Positions 24,129 through 35,300 of a stretch of 64,000 nt of DNA are shown here, piece by piece. How positions within the stretch are numbered: position 1 is the stretch's first letter; the number at the start of each line of letters is the position of its first letter. The notes under the pieces are model-generated. The model did not search any database and was not told where the DNA came from. It saw nothing but the letters and a program-made list of their open reading frames with translations. The stretch is from contig NC_092602.1 of NCBI RefSeq assembly GCF_047663525.1, positions 1,929,501 through 1,993,500 on the forward strand. The letters are read 5' to 3'. The position numbers and the translations under genes are program-made. This DNA comes from Anas platyrhynchos. Lineage: Eukaryota > Chordata > Aves > Anseriformes > Anatidae.

Positions 24129-27100
24129 TACCTATTTTTGGATATTAATAATGAGTCTTCTGAGACATTAGAGATTCAGAAATTCAGGACAACTGCACAG
24201 GGAACTGTTCATCTTCCAGCCACTCTTCCACACTGATGGGCAGCATTTAAATACTCCCCATCACAAAAGGCTACTTGTGTTAAATTTTTGAACAAGAAAA
24301 TGAGACATAGGATTACTAAGAGTAATATTAAACTAAGAGTAATACTAAATGCTGGCTTTCTTGTGTTCTGCATGTGAACTACCACAAACAGAACTGAAGT
24401 GTAAGCTGTTATTTCATTTACAAGCCTGATATGAGTCAACATCACACAGCTGCAGAGAAAGCCAATGTGATATTGAAACACTTGACATGAGCATCGCATG
24501 GAAAACACAGAAAGTAGTAATCCGTCCAGAGCATTTTGTGCTGTAAGGCCTTATCTAAAGAACTATTGGAAGAATGACAAGACTTCCAGAACACACAGCC
24601 TACAAAGTCTGAGAGAAGTGGATCCATCAATGCAGAGACAACAGAGGAGTTGTGGTCACAGCCTTCACACGTGAAAAAGACTGCACATATGGGGAAGGAA
24701 ATAAGCTGTTCTCCGTGACTACAACTGCTGGAACAAAACCAAAAAGGCTTAAATTACAGTAGCAGAAGTTCAATTAAGTATTAGGAAACTCCCTAAAAGT
24801 AAGGACAATTGAACAATGGGAGAGATTGCAGTTGGACTCTGGATGGGACAAGTGTCACAAACAGAGTAGTTACCTCTTGGGTCACAGCACTGGATTAGAT
24901 CACCTCTAAGAAAGCATTCTAAGTTTTTTTGTTTTTTTTTTTGACACTCTAATTTACATTTGCATTTATTTCATGCCCAATTTACCAAGGCTATGTTTGT
25001 ATGCAGGTATCATACTCATTTCCCATTTTACAGTTGCCCTTACTCATTTTTTAAATTTGTTCTCCTTGCCATCATCAGTTTTCTTCAGGGATTATTGTAA
25101 ATATACCAAAATGAGAAAAATGAGAATATTTTTTCTTTGCAATTAAAAAAATACATTTTTGAAGTTTGAGCTTGTTTCGTTTCACTGTCTGGTTTGTCCT
25201 TTCTCCTCTGTTGAATACTGACTTTTTCCATTTCAGTCCTTTGTAAGTTTTACATGGAAACAAATGAAGAAACTGTATTTTCTAACCACAGTTAGTGAGC
25301 CAAGAAGCACCAGTATTCCTTGCATAGTGGCATTATTAATGATGGCATTTGGGCTCCCTAAATAGCATATATGAGGCAGAGGAGCCAGGATTCAGGGTAT
25401 GGAAATCTGGTTATTGCAGATCACATTAAAATAGCAACTACTTCTCCTCGTTCACACATTTCTTAGTGTCACAGTGGAAAATAAAACTAAAATGGCCATT
25501 TCTAAATGAACAGAAAGATATATGGCAAAGCCTTAGGATGAAAAGAATTTCCACCATACATATTACAATTGTGTCAAGGTAAAATTAAACTGGAGGCCAA
25601 GACAATGCTCCTTTAAATTCCACTGCACAATGAGAAATAGTCATTTTGAGGCAAGAAGAGTGAATTTCCATTTTCAGCTCACAGGGCTGAATAGACCACG
25701 AGCCTCTCCTGCTAAACCTCAGCCACCACGATGCAGAGAAGCCCAAGGACACATTCAGCTGTGGGACTGGGACCAGTGCAAAAGAGAGCTGGCTCTGGAG
25801 CCCAGCCTCCAGGCAGGACCGCAGCCCCAGCCCCAGCCGTAGGCAGCTGCCCCATCTGCTCAAAAACAGTGCAAAAGACTGATTTTCTGTGCAAGCCTAT
25901 TTAAAAGCATAAGGATTTTATATCCTTGCCTTGAGGATTTATGTCACAAAGTTATTCTAGTCTTTTTTAGAAGTCATACCATCTCCCATAACGTAGTACC
26001 AGACTTCTCTGTGGTTGTTGCAGTGTGCCTCTGAATGCTACACCGAAGTTACAGTGGCTGACATTTTCTGGCGACGTGCAGAACAAAAATCATATTTTTT
26101 TTTTTCATTATATTATACAAGATCTTCTGCACCAGATGCTAGACAAATAGCACTGGATTTGCAGAATTTATTACAGGATCAGGGCCTTAATACTGAAAAT
26201 TTCATGTGTAAAGCAATGTCAGCATTCCATGCTTTGTAAGCTCGTAGATCGTACAATATGCTGTTAGCTCCTGAATAGTGGCCATGCGAGACAATTTAGT
26301 AAATCTTACACTAGCCAGTGATTATTTTATTAAGCTGTGCTGAGGCGGGACAGGACATGGTTCTCAATTTTATGGCATTAGATTAATTCAGTAACTGGTT
26401 TTGAACTTTAAATTGCCAAATCAAAAACTCTAAAATTCAGAACTCCAAACAAATAAATAAATAACTATGCAATGGTAAACATTGCTTGTGTTCGGCTTGG
26501 GATATCTTCCCACAAATATGCCTAAAAGGGATTTGTAAAACGCCTGCGCTATTTCCAGTTCACAGTTAAGTGGCCTGCGTTTCACTCGGGGCAGCTCAGG
26601 TTACCCACCTCACACAGAAACGCGTGGATTGGGATCCTCGGAGCCTGCCTGTGCTGCAAGAAACCGTCTGCCAAGCCCCAAGCAAGTGACAAAGCACAGC
26701 CTCTGGCCAGTACATAATTCAGCCACACACCTCCTTCTGTGCTTAGCCTGGCATGAACGCATCCAGAGTTACACGTGGCTTTCTTCTAGCTCCGAGTCAG
26801 CTCTTTATTCAAAGACAAGGCCCGGGATTATATTTCAAGGCAATTAGTGGATTGAATCGACAGCTATATCAAACCCCGATTCTCCATCTGGGAGCTGCTG
26901 TGACAACCATATTCCTCCGGGACAGAGCAGTCCATAAAGCCCTGGAAGGAGCCTGTGAGAGCTGGAGACAAAGAATTTTCAGCCTGGGGTTACCCAGATA
27001 TGAGACAGACTTTTAGAGAACAACAGACGCATCCAAAACCAGGCCACCTCTAGAAAACGTTGCAAATCTTTTTTGTTGACAAGCCTTTCTGGCACGAGTG

Positions 27101-28430
27101 TTGCTTGTGAACATCACATTTTACTCCCAACCCTGCTATTCGTATTGATTTTGCAGTAGATGTTCCAACTGGTACCATGATGGTATTAGAAAATGTAAAG
27201 AGAATTTTTTTTTTCTGTATTACACTGAAATGTATACACACTTTTCTTTTCTCTTCCTCTATTTCTGTCTCATACCAATGAATGAAAACAATATAAAACT
27301 CCTACTCTGGCAACAAAACAGTAACACTAGTCACTATCTTGCAATGAAATATTGTGACTAATCTAACCTCAGCAGCTTCCCCATTCCTCCAAGGAGACCT
27401 TGTGAGCACAGCTTATCTCAACAGCCAGAACTCAGCTGCCACATCCCACCTGCCATGAAATCTTCAGAGCTCAGCGTTTTCTCTCTTCTGAGTACCAGGA
27501 GGGCTCCCGAGGGAGGATCAGGGTGGATTTCCTATCTGTGGCTGTGCCCGTCTGCAGCCGTTGCTCCCTGTGTCAGGACCTGACCAAAAATAACAGATGC
27601 CCACGAACAGCCTCTCATAAAACTGTTGATCCCAACTCTCCACAGTCTCCTCTGTCATTTCAAAGCGAGACCCTCCAGTGCAGAGGAAAATAATTAGATA
27701 ATAAAGCCAAGCCTGAAGAGCTCTCCGATACCTGAATGGCAGTGATGTGCAACCAAATGATGGGAGATGCCACAGAGATGAGTAACCCACGGCTCACGTG
27801 GATTTACCTGGGTCTGACTCTGACCTGGCCTCATCAGCCGAGCAGGCAGCCGGGTGCGTGCTCCTGCTGCTGAATCAGCAGCACAAAAGTCTCTGTGTGG
27901 GCTGTAGGTCATGAGCTTGGCCATCACGTGCCGAAAAGCTTCTTCTCAGCAAGATTTAATGGGACATCCACTGCCACCAGCGGATCTCACCTTACTTCGG
28001 GTTTGAATTTGTTTTTCCCCAAACACCACAGTACGTTTGTTATGGTGCACTAATATATTAATTGATCAAACAGATAAGTAAATGTATCACGCTCCATCTC
28101 TGTTCAGTTGTGCAGTCACTGTTTGATGAAGAGCAGCCACTCACAGTGGGAACCCCCTCAGCAATTACACACCAAAATACTTATCATTTATCATCCTATC
28201 TCCCTCGTTAACAGGGTTTGTCCCTGCTGCCCTGCTGAACAGCCAGGTACCACCTGCCTGTGACCCACTGAACAGGCTGGGGTGGGGGCTGAGCCAGCTG
28301 GGTGTGAAATCAGACCGATGGAAAACAGGGAAGGTTACACAACGGTGCTCAGGAGAGAGAAAAAGGCTCAATTTTATCTTTAGAGCTCCTTTCTTTCCAC
28401 ACGTATGGCGGTGTGGCGAACACAGAGGAG
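24129..28430. other. RPL6-HECTD4 intergenic spacer, right part
   Basis: About 4.3 kb of unique sequence up to the HECTD4 CpG island. No gene, structured RNA or mobile element is recognised; open frames such as 25585-25863 (minus) and 27518-27790 (minus) have no family features. Confidence 0.6.
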
Positions 28431-28580
28431 CGGACAGGAGGGCAGAGAGCTGCCTGCTGCCGAGCCCTGAGGGTTTCTGAGAGGCTTTGAGCGGCCGAGA
28501 GAGGGGAGGAAGATGTGAGGGGAACCACTCCCGGGGCAGGGCGCTGAGGGAGCCGGGGCTTGAAGGGGCTCGAGAGGGGC

Positions 28581-28650
28581 TGAGGCGAGCGGGGCTGCGC
28601 TGAGGCGAGCGGGGCTGGGCTGAGGGGACCGGGGCTGGGCTGAGGGGAGC
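28581..28650. repeat. 20-bp tandem repeat in the HECTD4 CpG island
   Basis: Units start at 28581, 28601 and 28621, each TGAGGnGAnCGGGGCTGnGC, with a fourth degenerate unit from 28641. The period is exactly 20 bp, with one to three substitutions between units. The array is GC-rich and lies upstream of the HECTD4 leader. Confidence 0.85.
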
Positions 28651-28861
28651 AGCCCCCGGGGCGGGGCGAGGCACTGAGGGGAGCCCCCGGACCGTGCCGG
28701 GAGCGGGTCGAGGCTCGGAGGCGGGCTACCGGGGGCGTCTCCCCAGCCCTCGGGGCGGCACCCAAGGGTGCCGGGGGCGGACCCGGAGCTGGAGGGAGGC
28801 TGCCCGGGGTGGGTGTATTGTTCCCCGCGCGGTGCATGCCGGGCCCGCCTCAGCCCCCAAC

Positions 28862-28891
28862 ATGGCGTCGCGCTGTCACCTGTGTCTGTGA
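28862..28891 (+). other. Upstream ORF 1 in the probable HECTD4 leader
   Basis: ATG GCG TCG ... TGA, nine codons (MASRCHLCL). It is translated only if transcription starts upstream of 28862; the ATG is also part of the YY1-like motif. Confidence 0.4.
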
Positions 28892-29067
28892 GGAGGGAGC
28901 GGGACGCGGCGCTCCGCGGGCGGCTCCTCAGCGGCTCCCGGACTCCCCCCCGGCCCGCTGGCGGCGCCTCGCCGCGCTTCGCTGCTGCCTCCCCCGCCGC
29001 CTCCGCCGCTGCTCGCCGCTCTCCGGCCGCCCGCTGGGCGTCCCGCTGCCCCCGCCCTGCCCCCGCC

Positions 29068-29079
29068 ATGGGGGGGTAG
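29068..29079 (+). other. Upstream ORF 2 in the HECTD4 leader (Met-Gly-Gly-stop)
   Basis: A three-codon frame, ATG GGG GGG TAG, in a good initiation context (GCCATGG), 62 nt before the main ATG. Short uORFs of this kind usually dampen translation of the main frame. Confidence 0.6.
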
Positions 29080-29140
29080 CGGCAGCCGCCTCGCCTCAGC
29101 CCTGCCGAGCCCCCCCTCCCCTGCCCGAGCCGGCCGCGCC

Positions 29141-29332
29141 ATGGGGTCCCCGGCGGCCGCCTCAGCGGCGGCGGCGGCAGCAGCGGCGGCGGCGGCCAGC
29201 GACTCGGCACAGTGGTTGTCGGTGAAGGAGGAGACCATCTTCCTGCACGACGGGCTGATCCGCGTCACCGACCTGGCCGAGCTGCCCAGCGAGATCATCG
29301 GGGTGGCCGAGCCCGGCGACACCGAGCTGGAG
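29141..29332 (+). CDS. HECTD4: HECTD4 exon 1 (start codon, residues 1-64)
   Basis: The start is GCGCCATGGGG, a strong context, in the CpG island. It encodes MGSPAAAS, an 11-Ala run, then [20 protein letters not shown] and ...GDTELE. Donor CTGGAG|GTGAGG, phase 0. Intron 1 is about 9.9 kb. Confidence 0.9.
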
Positions 29333-32300
29333 GTGAGGGGTGGGTGAGGGGGGGGGGGACACTGAGGAATAACGGGAGGGAGCGGTGAGGAAGAGGAGGA
29401 GGAGGATGAGGGGGGTGGTGGGGAGGGGGGGGAGAGCCCAGGGAGGGCTCTGGAGCCGCCTGGCATCAGGGCAGAGTTTTATTTATTATTATTTTTTTTG
29501 GTGTTCCTCTCGGTGATGGTGACCTGGGCAGGGTGGTGGAGGGGAGCTGGTGAAGATGGAGGGTGAGGCAGCGCCCGGCTGGGAGATCGGAGCTTTCGTG
29601 GCTTTCTGAGGCGGCCTTCGGCTCCCTTGTTTACAGCTCTGTGCCTTTTTGCTGTGAGGCGGCTGAGGATCAGCCGGTTTTACAGCTGATACTGGGGATG
29701 TCAGGGGGTTAGGCTGACAGGGATCGCCCCCAAAGACCCAGCAGGGCGGCTGGGCTGGGATTTTTCCTTCCAGCTTTTTGCTTTCTCAGAACCGCTGGCT
29801 GCATGTTATACAGCCGCTTTATCCGATGAGGAGACAGCAAAGGGCTGAATGTCAGGGCTTGTAGGTTGCCTCTATTTCACAGGCGGCATTTTTTTTTTAT
29901 TTTTTTTTTTTCTGTGTGCCTCCCTTCTCTGCTTTCACCCCGCCCTCCTCTCTGGCAGGGTGGCTTGCAATGACACAGGGTCTTTGTCAGCGGAGCTGCG
30001 TGCTGGAGCCAGGGGATGGATGGCTCCGCGGCAGCTTTATCTCTGGCGAGCGTTTAGGCCTCAAAACCCTTCGCGAGGCTTTGGCCATCGACACGGGGGT
30101 GTCACGGAGAGAAAACCCCACGCCAGGCCAGGTGCAGGGGCTGGCGGCTCTGACAGCCTTCTTGTTCAGCTCCTGACGTTCATGAGAACTTCCAGCTGCC
30201 TTATCCAAGGGGAGAGATTTCGTGCCGAGAGCGCGTTTTCTTTTCTGCTTGGTGTGGCTGCTCCCCCCGAAATGGATGTTGGCGAGCATCACATGAGCGG
30301 GACAGGCCGGGATTTTAAGGTGGATGACATCCCTGTGCACAAACGGGACACGGTTCTCCCTTGTGATCAGTCCTCTCTGGCATTCAGCGCAGCTCCTGTT
30401 CAAGAACGTGTTTCAATTCCATTCCATTGCAGCTTCAAGCCTGATAAATGTGTGAGGAAAACAGCATTGTTAGGGCTGAATGGTAATAAAGGAGGATACC
30501 CTTTAAAAACAAACAAACAAAAGCACCCTAGCTTTTAAGATCTTACAGTCCAGGAATATGTTCCAGCATGAAACTTGACCAACACTTGAGCACTGAAGAA
30601 TCTTTTGTTAGGGCAGGGAAGGGTCTGAGCCTCAGCCTTGGACACTTCCATGATGAGTGTTTCAGCAGTCCAGTCACTGATTGACATAATCCTTTATGTG
30701 CCATTTTTTTTTCCTGCTATGCATGCTTGCAGTGTGAAACTTTAAACAAATAAACATTACTTTTTGCTACACTTCTCATTTTGATCTATGGTCTTAAAAA
30801 ATATTGAAGCATTTTCTCTCACTGAAAGCATAGATGGCTACAAGTGACTTGTTTTTCAAGGCTTGTTAGTAAAGTGGTTTGTAGTTTTTGATGCTGGTGG
30901 GGGGGTGTTTTAAAAAAGACTTGAAATTTCAAGTAATATAAGTTAATTTGCTTGAAACTTTTCTTTCTGTGTGTGCATCTTTTAGATGAAGGGTTACCTT
31001 GGTAAACTGGAATGGCTTTGAGGAGCCATTTTGTGGAAATAGGTGCATGCATCTCATTGAAGTGTGGTCACACTATCGCCTAATACAATGAACAGCTCAT
31101 TTGCACTATTTCCACTCATAGTTGCAATGTAATAAATATAATTGAAAATAATCCAAATGGAAATCTCTTGGGATGTGTTATTGGACAAGGGTAGGAGATG
31201 CTGCAGCTGCTGCTTTGATCAGTAAACTTCTTTGATACACTTCTTGTGCTTTGTCAGTGGCAGTGAGAGCCCTGATTGACTCTTCTGTATGAAGTGGTTA
31301 ATTAAAAATGGTTTACATTTAAATTGATACTTTCAAAGCAAAACAAAAAGTATCATTCTGGTCTGTTTTGCTTAAATATCCCTTTAACAAGCATGTTGGT
31401 GAGTAATGTCAGTGTACTTGCACGTGCTTCCTTTGTCCTTCTGTTCAAAGGTTTTGTCTACTTACAAAATGAAAAGCAGGGAAAACATGTTACAGTACTG
31501 GCATTATACCAAAAAGGGTTTATGAAAATTTAGACTCCTTTCAACTCCCAAATGATTTTTCTAATATCTATTTAGCTCAGTATGTGTATGTATTTATATA
31601 TGTATATACGCGCACACACATATGTAAAATTTTCCCATTAATAGTAGTTTCCAGAAGTGTTAGCATTCTTTCATGTGAGAGTAATTTGTTCTAGGGGTAC
31701 CTTTTAATTCTCAGTGTCATTTTTTTATTTTTAATTTTTATGTGCTATAGATGATGTATACCAACTTTTCAGACCAACTAGCAGCATATTTCCGAAGAAG
31801 TATTACCAAAAGGAGAAAGGGTTCTTTTTAAAAAAAAAAAAAAATTAAATGTTGATGGATTTGTTTTTAGTATTGATAGATTTTTGTAATGTTAGAAAGC
31901 CCTTCTGGTAAGGGTTTCCCAAGCAGGCCCTCTTGCTAGGAAGAGCCCTAGATTAGTTAGCAATTATACAAGCCTTTCGTACAGAGGAATGGCTTTCAAA
32001 GTGCATAAGGTCTTCTGCTTCTTGGAGACAGCCGTATGTGGCTAGCAGCTGAAGATGTTGCCGTGACATTTTGCCCAGTCTCTGCCTCAGATGTCGATGC
32101 CTGCGCAGGAGGGGCAGCTTAATGGAAGGTGAGCCGTTCTTTCATGTGCCACGAGGGAATCTGCACCGCTTCCAGAATCCTCCCAGTCAAATGTCTTTCG
32201 CAGAGCCAGTAACCCTTGGGACAGGGCCAGGAGGTATGTCTGAAGGCAGCAGTCCCTTAAAACACATACTTTAATCTGCCGTTGTGTGAGAGTCACTGTT

Positions 32301-35300
32301 CTAAGTCTTACAAGAATGCCAGCAATATAAATTGTTAATTGTATGAATGCTAACCCTTGGTAATGTAATAAGAAGGACATTACTGAACAGTGGCTGTTCA
32401 TAGAGGCTGTTACATAGCCTCCAGGTGATAAACTTGTTTCTAGACGGTTTCATTTGGCTGCCATACATTGCTGTTGTCATCCTGCAGTTTAAGGAGGACT
32501 TGTTTCTGCTCTTCCATTTGTCTCCAGTATTTCATCACTTTTAAAAGTGCAGCATCAACAGTTTTTCAGCTTAATTAGCAATATGTTCAGTTATATTTTC
32601 CCTCAAGGTAGTAGGTGAGGAAAAGACAAATCTTTAATACCTAGGCACAGTATAAAGTAGAACAACCTTATGTGCCACTCCACTCCTGGAACTTGTAAGC
32701 TCTCTGTTTTACATAACAGCCTAACAGAAATAATGGTCATTTGGATATCTGCTTTTCCTTTGTTTGCTTTAACATGAGGTAGGGGTTACATTTCTAGCAC
32801 CAGTAGCTGTCTGGGTCCTGTATGTCTGTCCTCATTTCATATTTTGATTTGTATCGAACCCCGTTATTGTAGGGCAGAAAATGAGATGCCACTGGGCAGT
32901 TGTCTCTCTGTGCTACTGATAGATATTTTTAATTAAGCGTAGGTGTGGAAAAACAAAGGTGGTGGTTTTCTTCTGCCCAGTAAGGTCTGGGCTCGCCATG
33001 TAGCGAGAAGTCCAGCGTTATTTGAGCAGAATGTCCTGTGACAACTCGTGTTTTCGGTCACAATGATTTTGACTTGGAGGTGTCTGCCACACTTGAAACT
33101 TTCACCCGCTTCCCTCGTGGACTAGCAGAAACGTTTTGTTGCTTTTCCCTGACTGCTGAAGGAGAGGGTAATTATCTAGGTCAGTGCTTCCCAAACCTTT
33201 CTGGTTGCGACCCTACTTCCATCTCCGAGCTTCGCTTCTGTCAAGCTAAAAATCTCTAATGCCAGCATGAACAGTTGGCTTTTTACAAGGTGGGTGACCC
33301 TTCTTGGGGTTACGGCCTCTCGCTGGGGAGCCGCTGTTCCAGCCGTGTCTGTCGGGCTGCTCACGTTCCTGCTCCTGCCTTTGGCATCCCCTTCAAATAC
33401 CTCAAATACTGTAATTCGTCTCAGATAGCAAGGTTGTTTAATGAATTTGTACGGGTACAAAAAGATGGTCTGGCACAATATCGGATGTGCAGTAAAAAGG
33501 TACGGGTTTTTAGTGCTTATTCCAGAGCAAGCAATTAGGTTTCTAATGCTTTCACAAGGGAGAATAGTACATGCTTTTAGCTGAGTTGTTAAAAAGCTGT
33601 GCTGCTATATCCAGGCCTATGAATCGATAGAGGCCTTGAGCAAGGTGATACGGTTAAAATTCCGTGGAGCAGAAAAAAAAAAAAAAAAAAAAATGGTCTT
33701 GAAACTTCTGATTTTAAATGGAAAATGTATCTTTGTGACATTGGAGTTCTCAATTGCAACACTAACTGCATTATGGAAGTATGTAGCAGCTCCTAAGAAA
33801 CAACAAAATTTCAATGTATAAAACATCTGGAGGAAAGTGTTTGCACAGATACAAATATAAACACACAGTCATAACAAACAAGCCCTATAGAGGCTTGAGA
33901 AAAATGATTTAAAAGAAATCAAGGCGGTATTTTCCAGGAAGACAGCTTCCCACTGTGTGTCTCCAGAAACTGCTGTGAGCAGAAATGCTGTTACCCTGCA
34001 GAACAACAGCAAGTGGAGGACTAAAAGTATGTATACAATGTTGTTTATGGAAGCAGTTCCCATTTTGATGTGTATTTCAATTTCCAGGTTATCTTAAAGC
34101 TGTTGATTCTGGTATTTCTTGTATAGAACATTCTGTAAATCTTGGAATTCAGTCTTCCCTCTATGATTTTATTTCTAGGGTCAAAAGAACCAAGTAAGCA
34201 TGTGGTGCTCCCTGTATGTTAATGCTGTGGTGCACAAGAAGTGACCTTATTGCTGCAGCAAGGTGCTGGAAGTATTGCACTTAACTCTTATTATGCCTCT
34301 GTTAAAGATACCTTTACGATTTTGGGGTTGTTCCTGCCTTTCTCTGTGGTTTGTTCCCCTTTTTGTGAGACTAGGATAATGCATATTTAATGCTCGGGGG
34401 GTATTATGGATGTAAATGATACTGGTAGATGTACCACCATTTTCAGAGTGTTGCTCTCTTTATGTGCAAAGTCCAGCCAATTTAATTACATAGATAAAGA
34501 ATTAAATGCTGTTTTATTTTTTTCTACTTCTTTCCATTCTGCCTCCTGCTCCACACCTGGTAACTGGGCTAAGCCAAAAAATCTAGCTTAAAAAGAAAAA
34601 ATGAAATAATCAAACAAAACAAAAACAGTAGGGGAGGGGGGGCTGGTTGGGAAGGCACAGTGCTACTGCCAGCACCAGGGCCAGCATGAAGGGACAGAAA
34701 TCATAGCTCGAGGAAAAAGCAGCGTTTTAGTGGCAGCTCACTTCTAAATTTACTTAATGTGGTCATAAAACCTCAGGCTAAAGCTCTTCATGTAGATTAG
34801 TGTGTCTTAATTGTAGCATGTCCCGTGCTCGCTGTTGGTAGAGAAGCTCTTCACCCTAACAGTTATGAGTGCTGCTGACCGCGTTCTGGAACAGCACCGA
34901 CAAAAAAATGTTTAATGGGAAGAAGTCTCTGGTTAAAGTCTTTTCCTGGGTGATATGGGACAAAAATTGGGTACAGCAGGACAGATAACAGCCACCCCAT
35001 AGCTGGTCATCCAGAATTAGATCAACCTTGTGCCTCTCGATGTTGAAGGTGTCAATGAACTCTTTGGTCATTCATTTTCTTGTTAAAATATTTATTAAAA
35101 TTGATTTTAAATATTGAATAAAGAAATAATATTTAAGGACAAGATACTGTAAAAATAGTGACAATCAAGTTTTTATTAACACAGTGTTTAATTACATGTG
35201 ACTTCAGGCTATTAAGCCTGAGCCTTTGAAAATCAAAACTTTTCAAAGGTAATTTTCTGAATAAAGTAGGCTTAAAGTTGGAAAATGTGATGATTACAGT

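Larger units (their letters stand above)
28430..29460 (+). promoter_or_regulatory. HECTD4: CpG island: HECTD4 promoter and 5' leader
   Basis: An abrupt rise in GC and CpG starts just after 28,400 and ends shortly after the first HECTD4 donor at 29333. There is no TATA box. A YY1-like CAACATGGCG at 28858-28867 suggests initiation in its neighbourhood, by analogy with other TATA-less promoters. The exact start site is not determinable. Long Pro/Ser/Ala-rich open frames on both strands here are by-products of base composition. Confidence 0.83.

Noticed and set aside
28165..29466. Long Pro/Ser/Ala-rich minus-strand frames (up to 276 codons) over the HECTD4 CpG island
   Set aside because: GC-rich sequence has few stop codons; the frames are low complexity, overlap one another in different phases, and are antisense to a supported exon.
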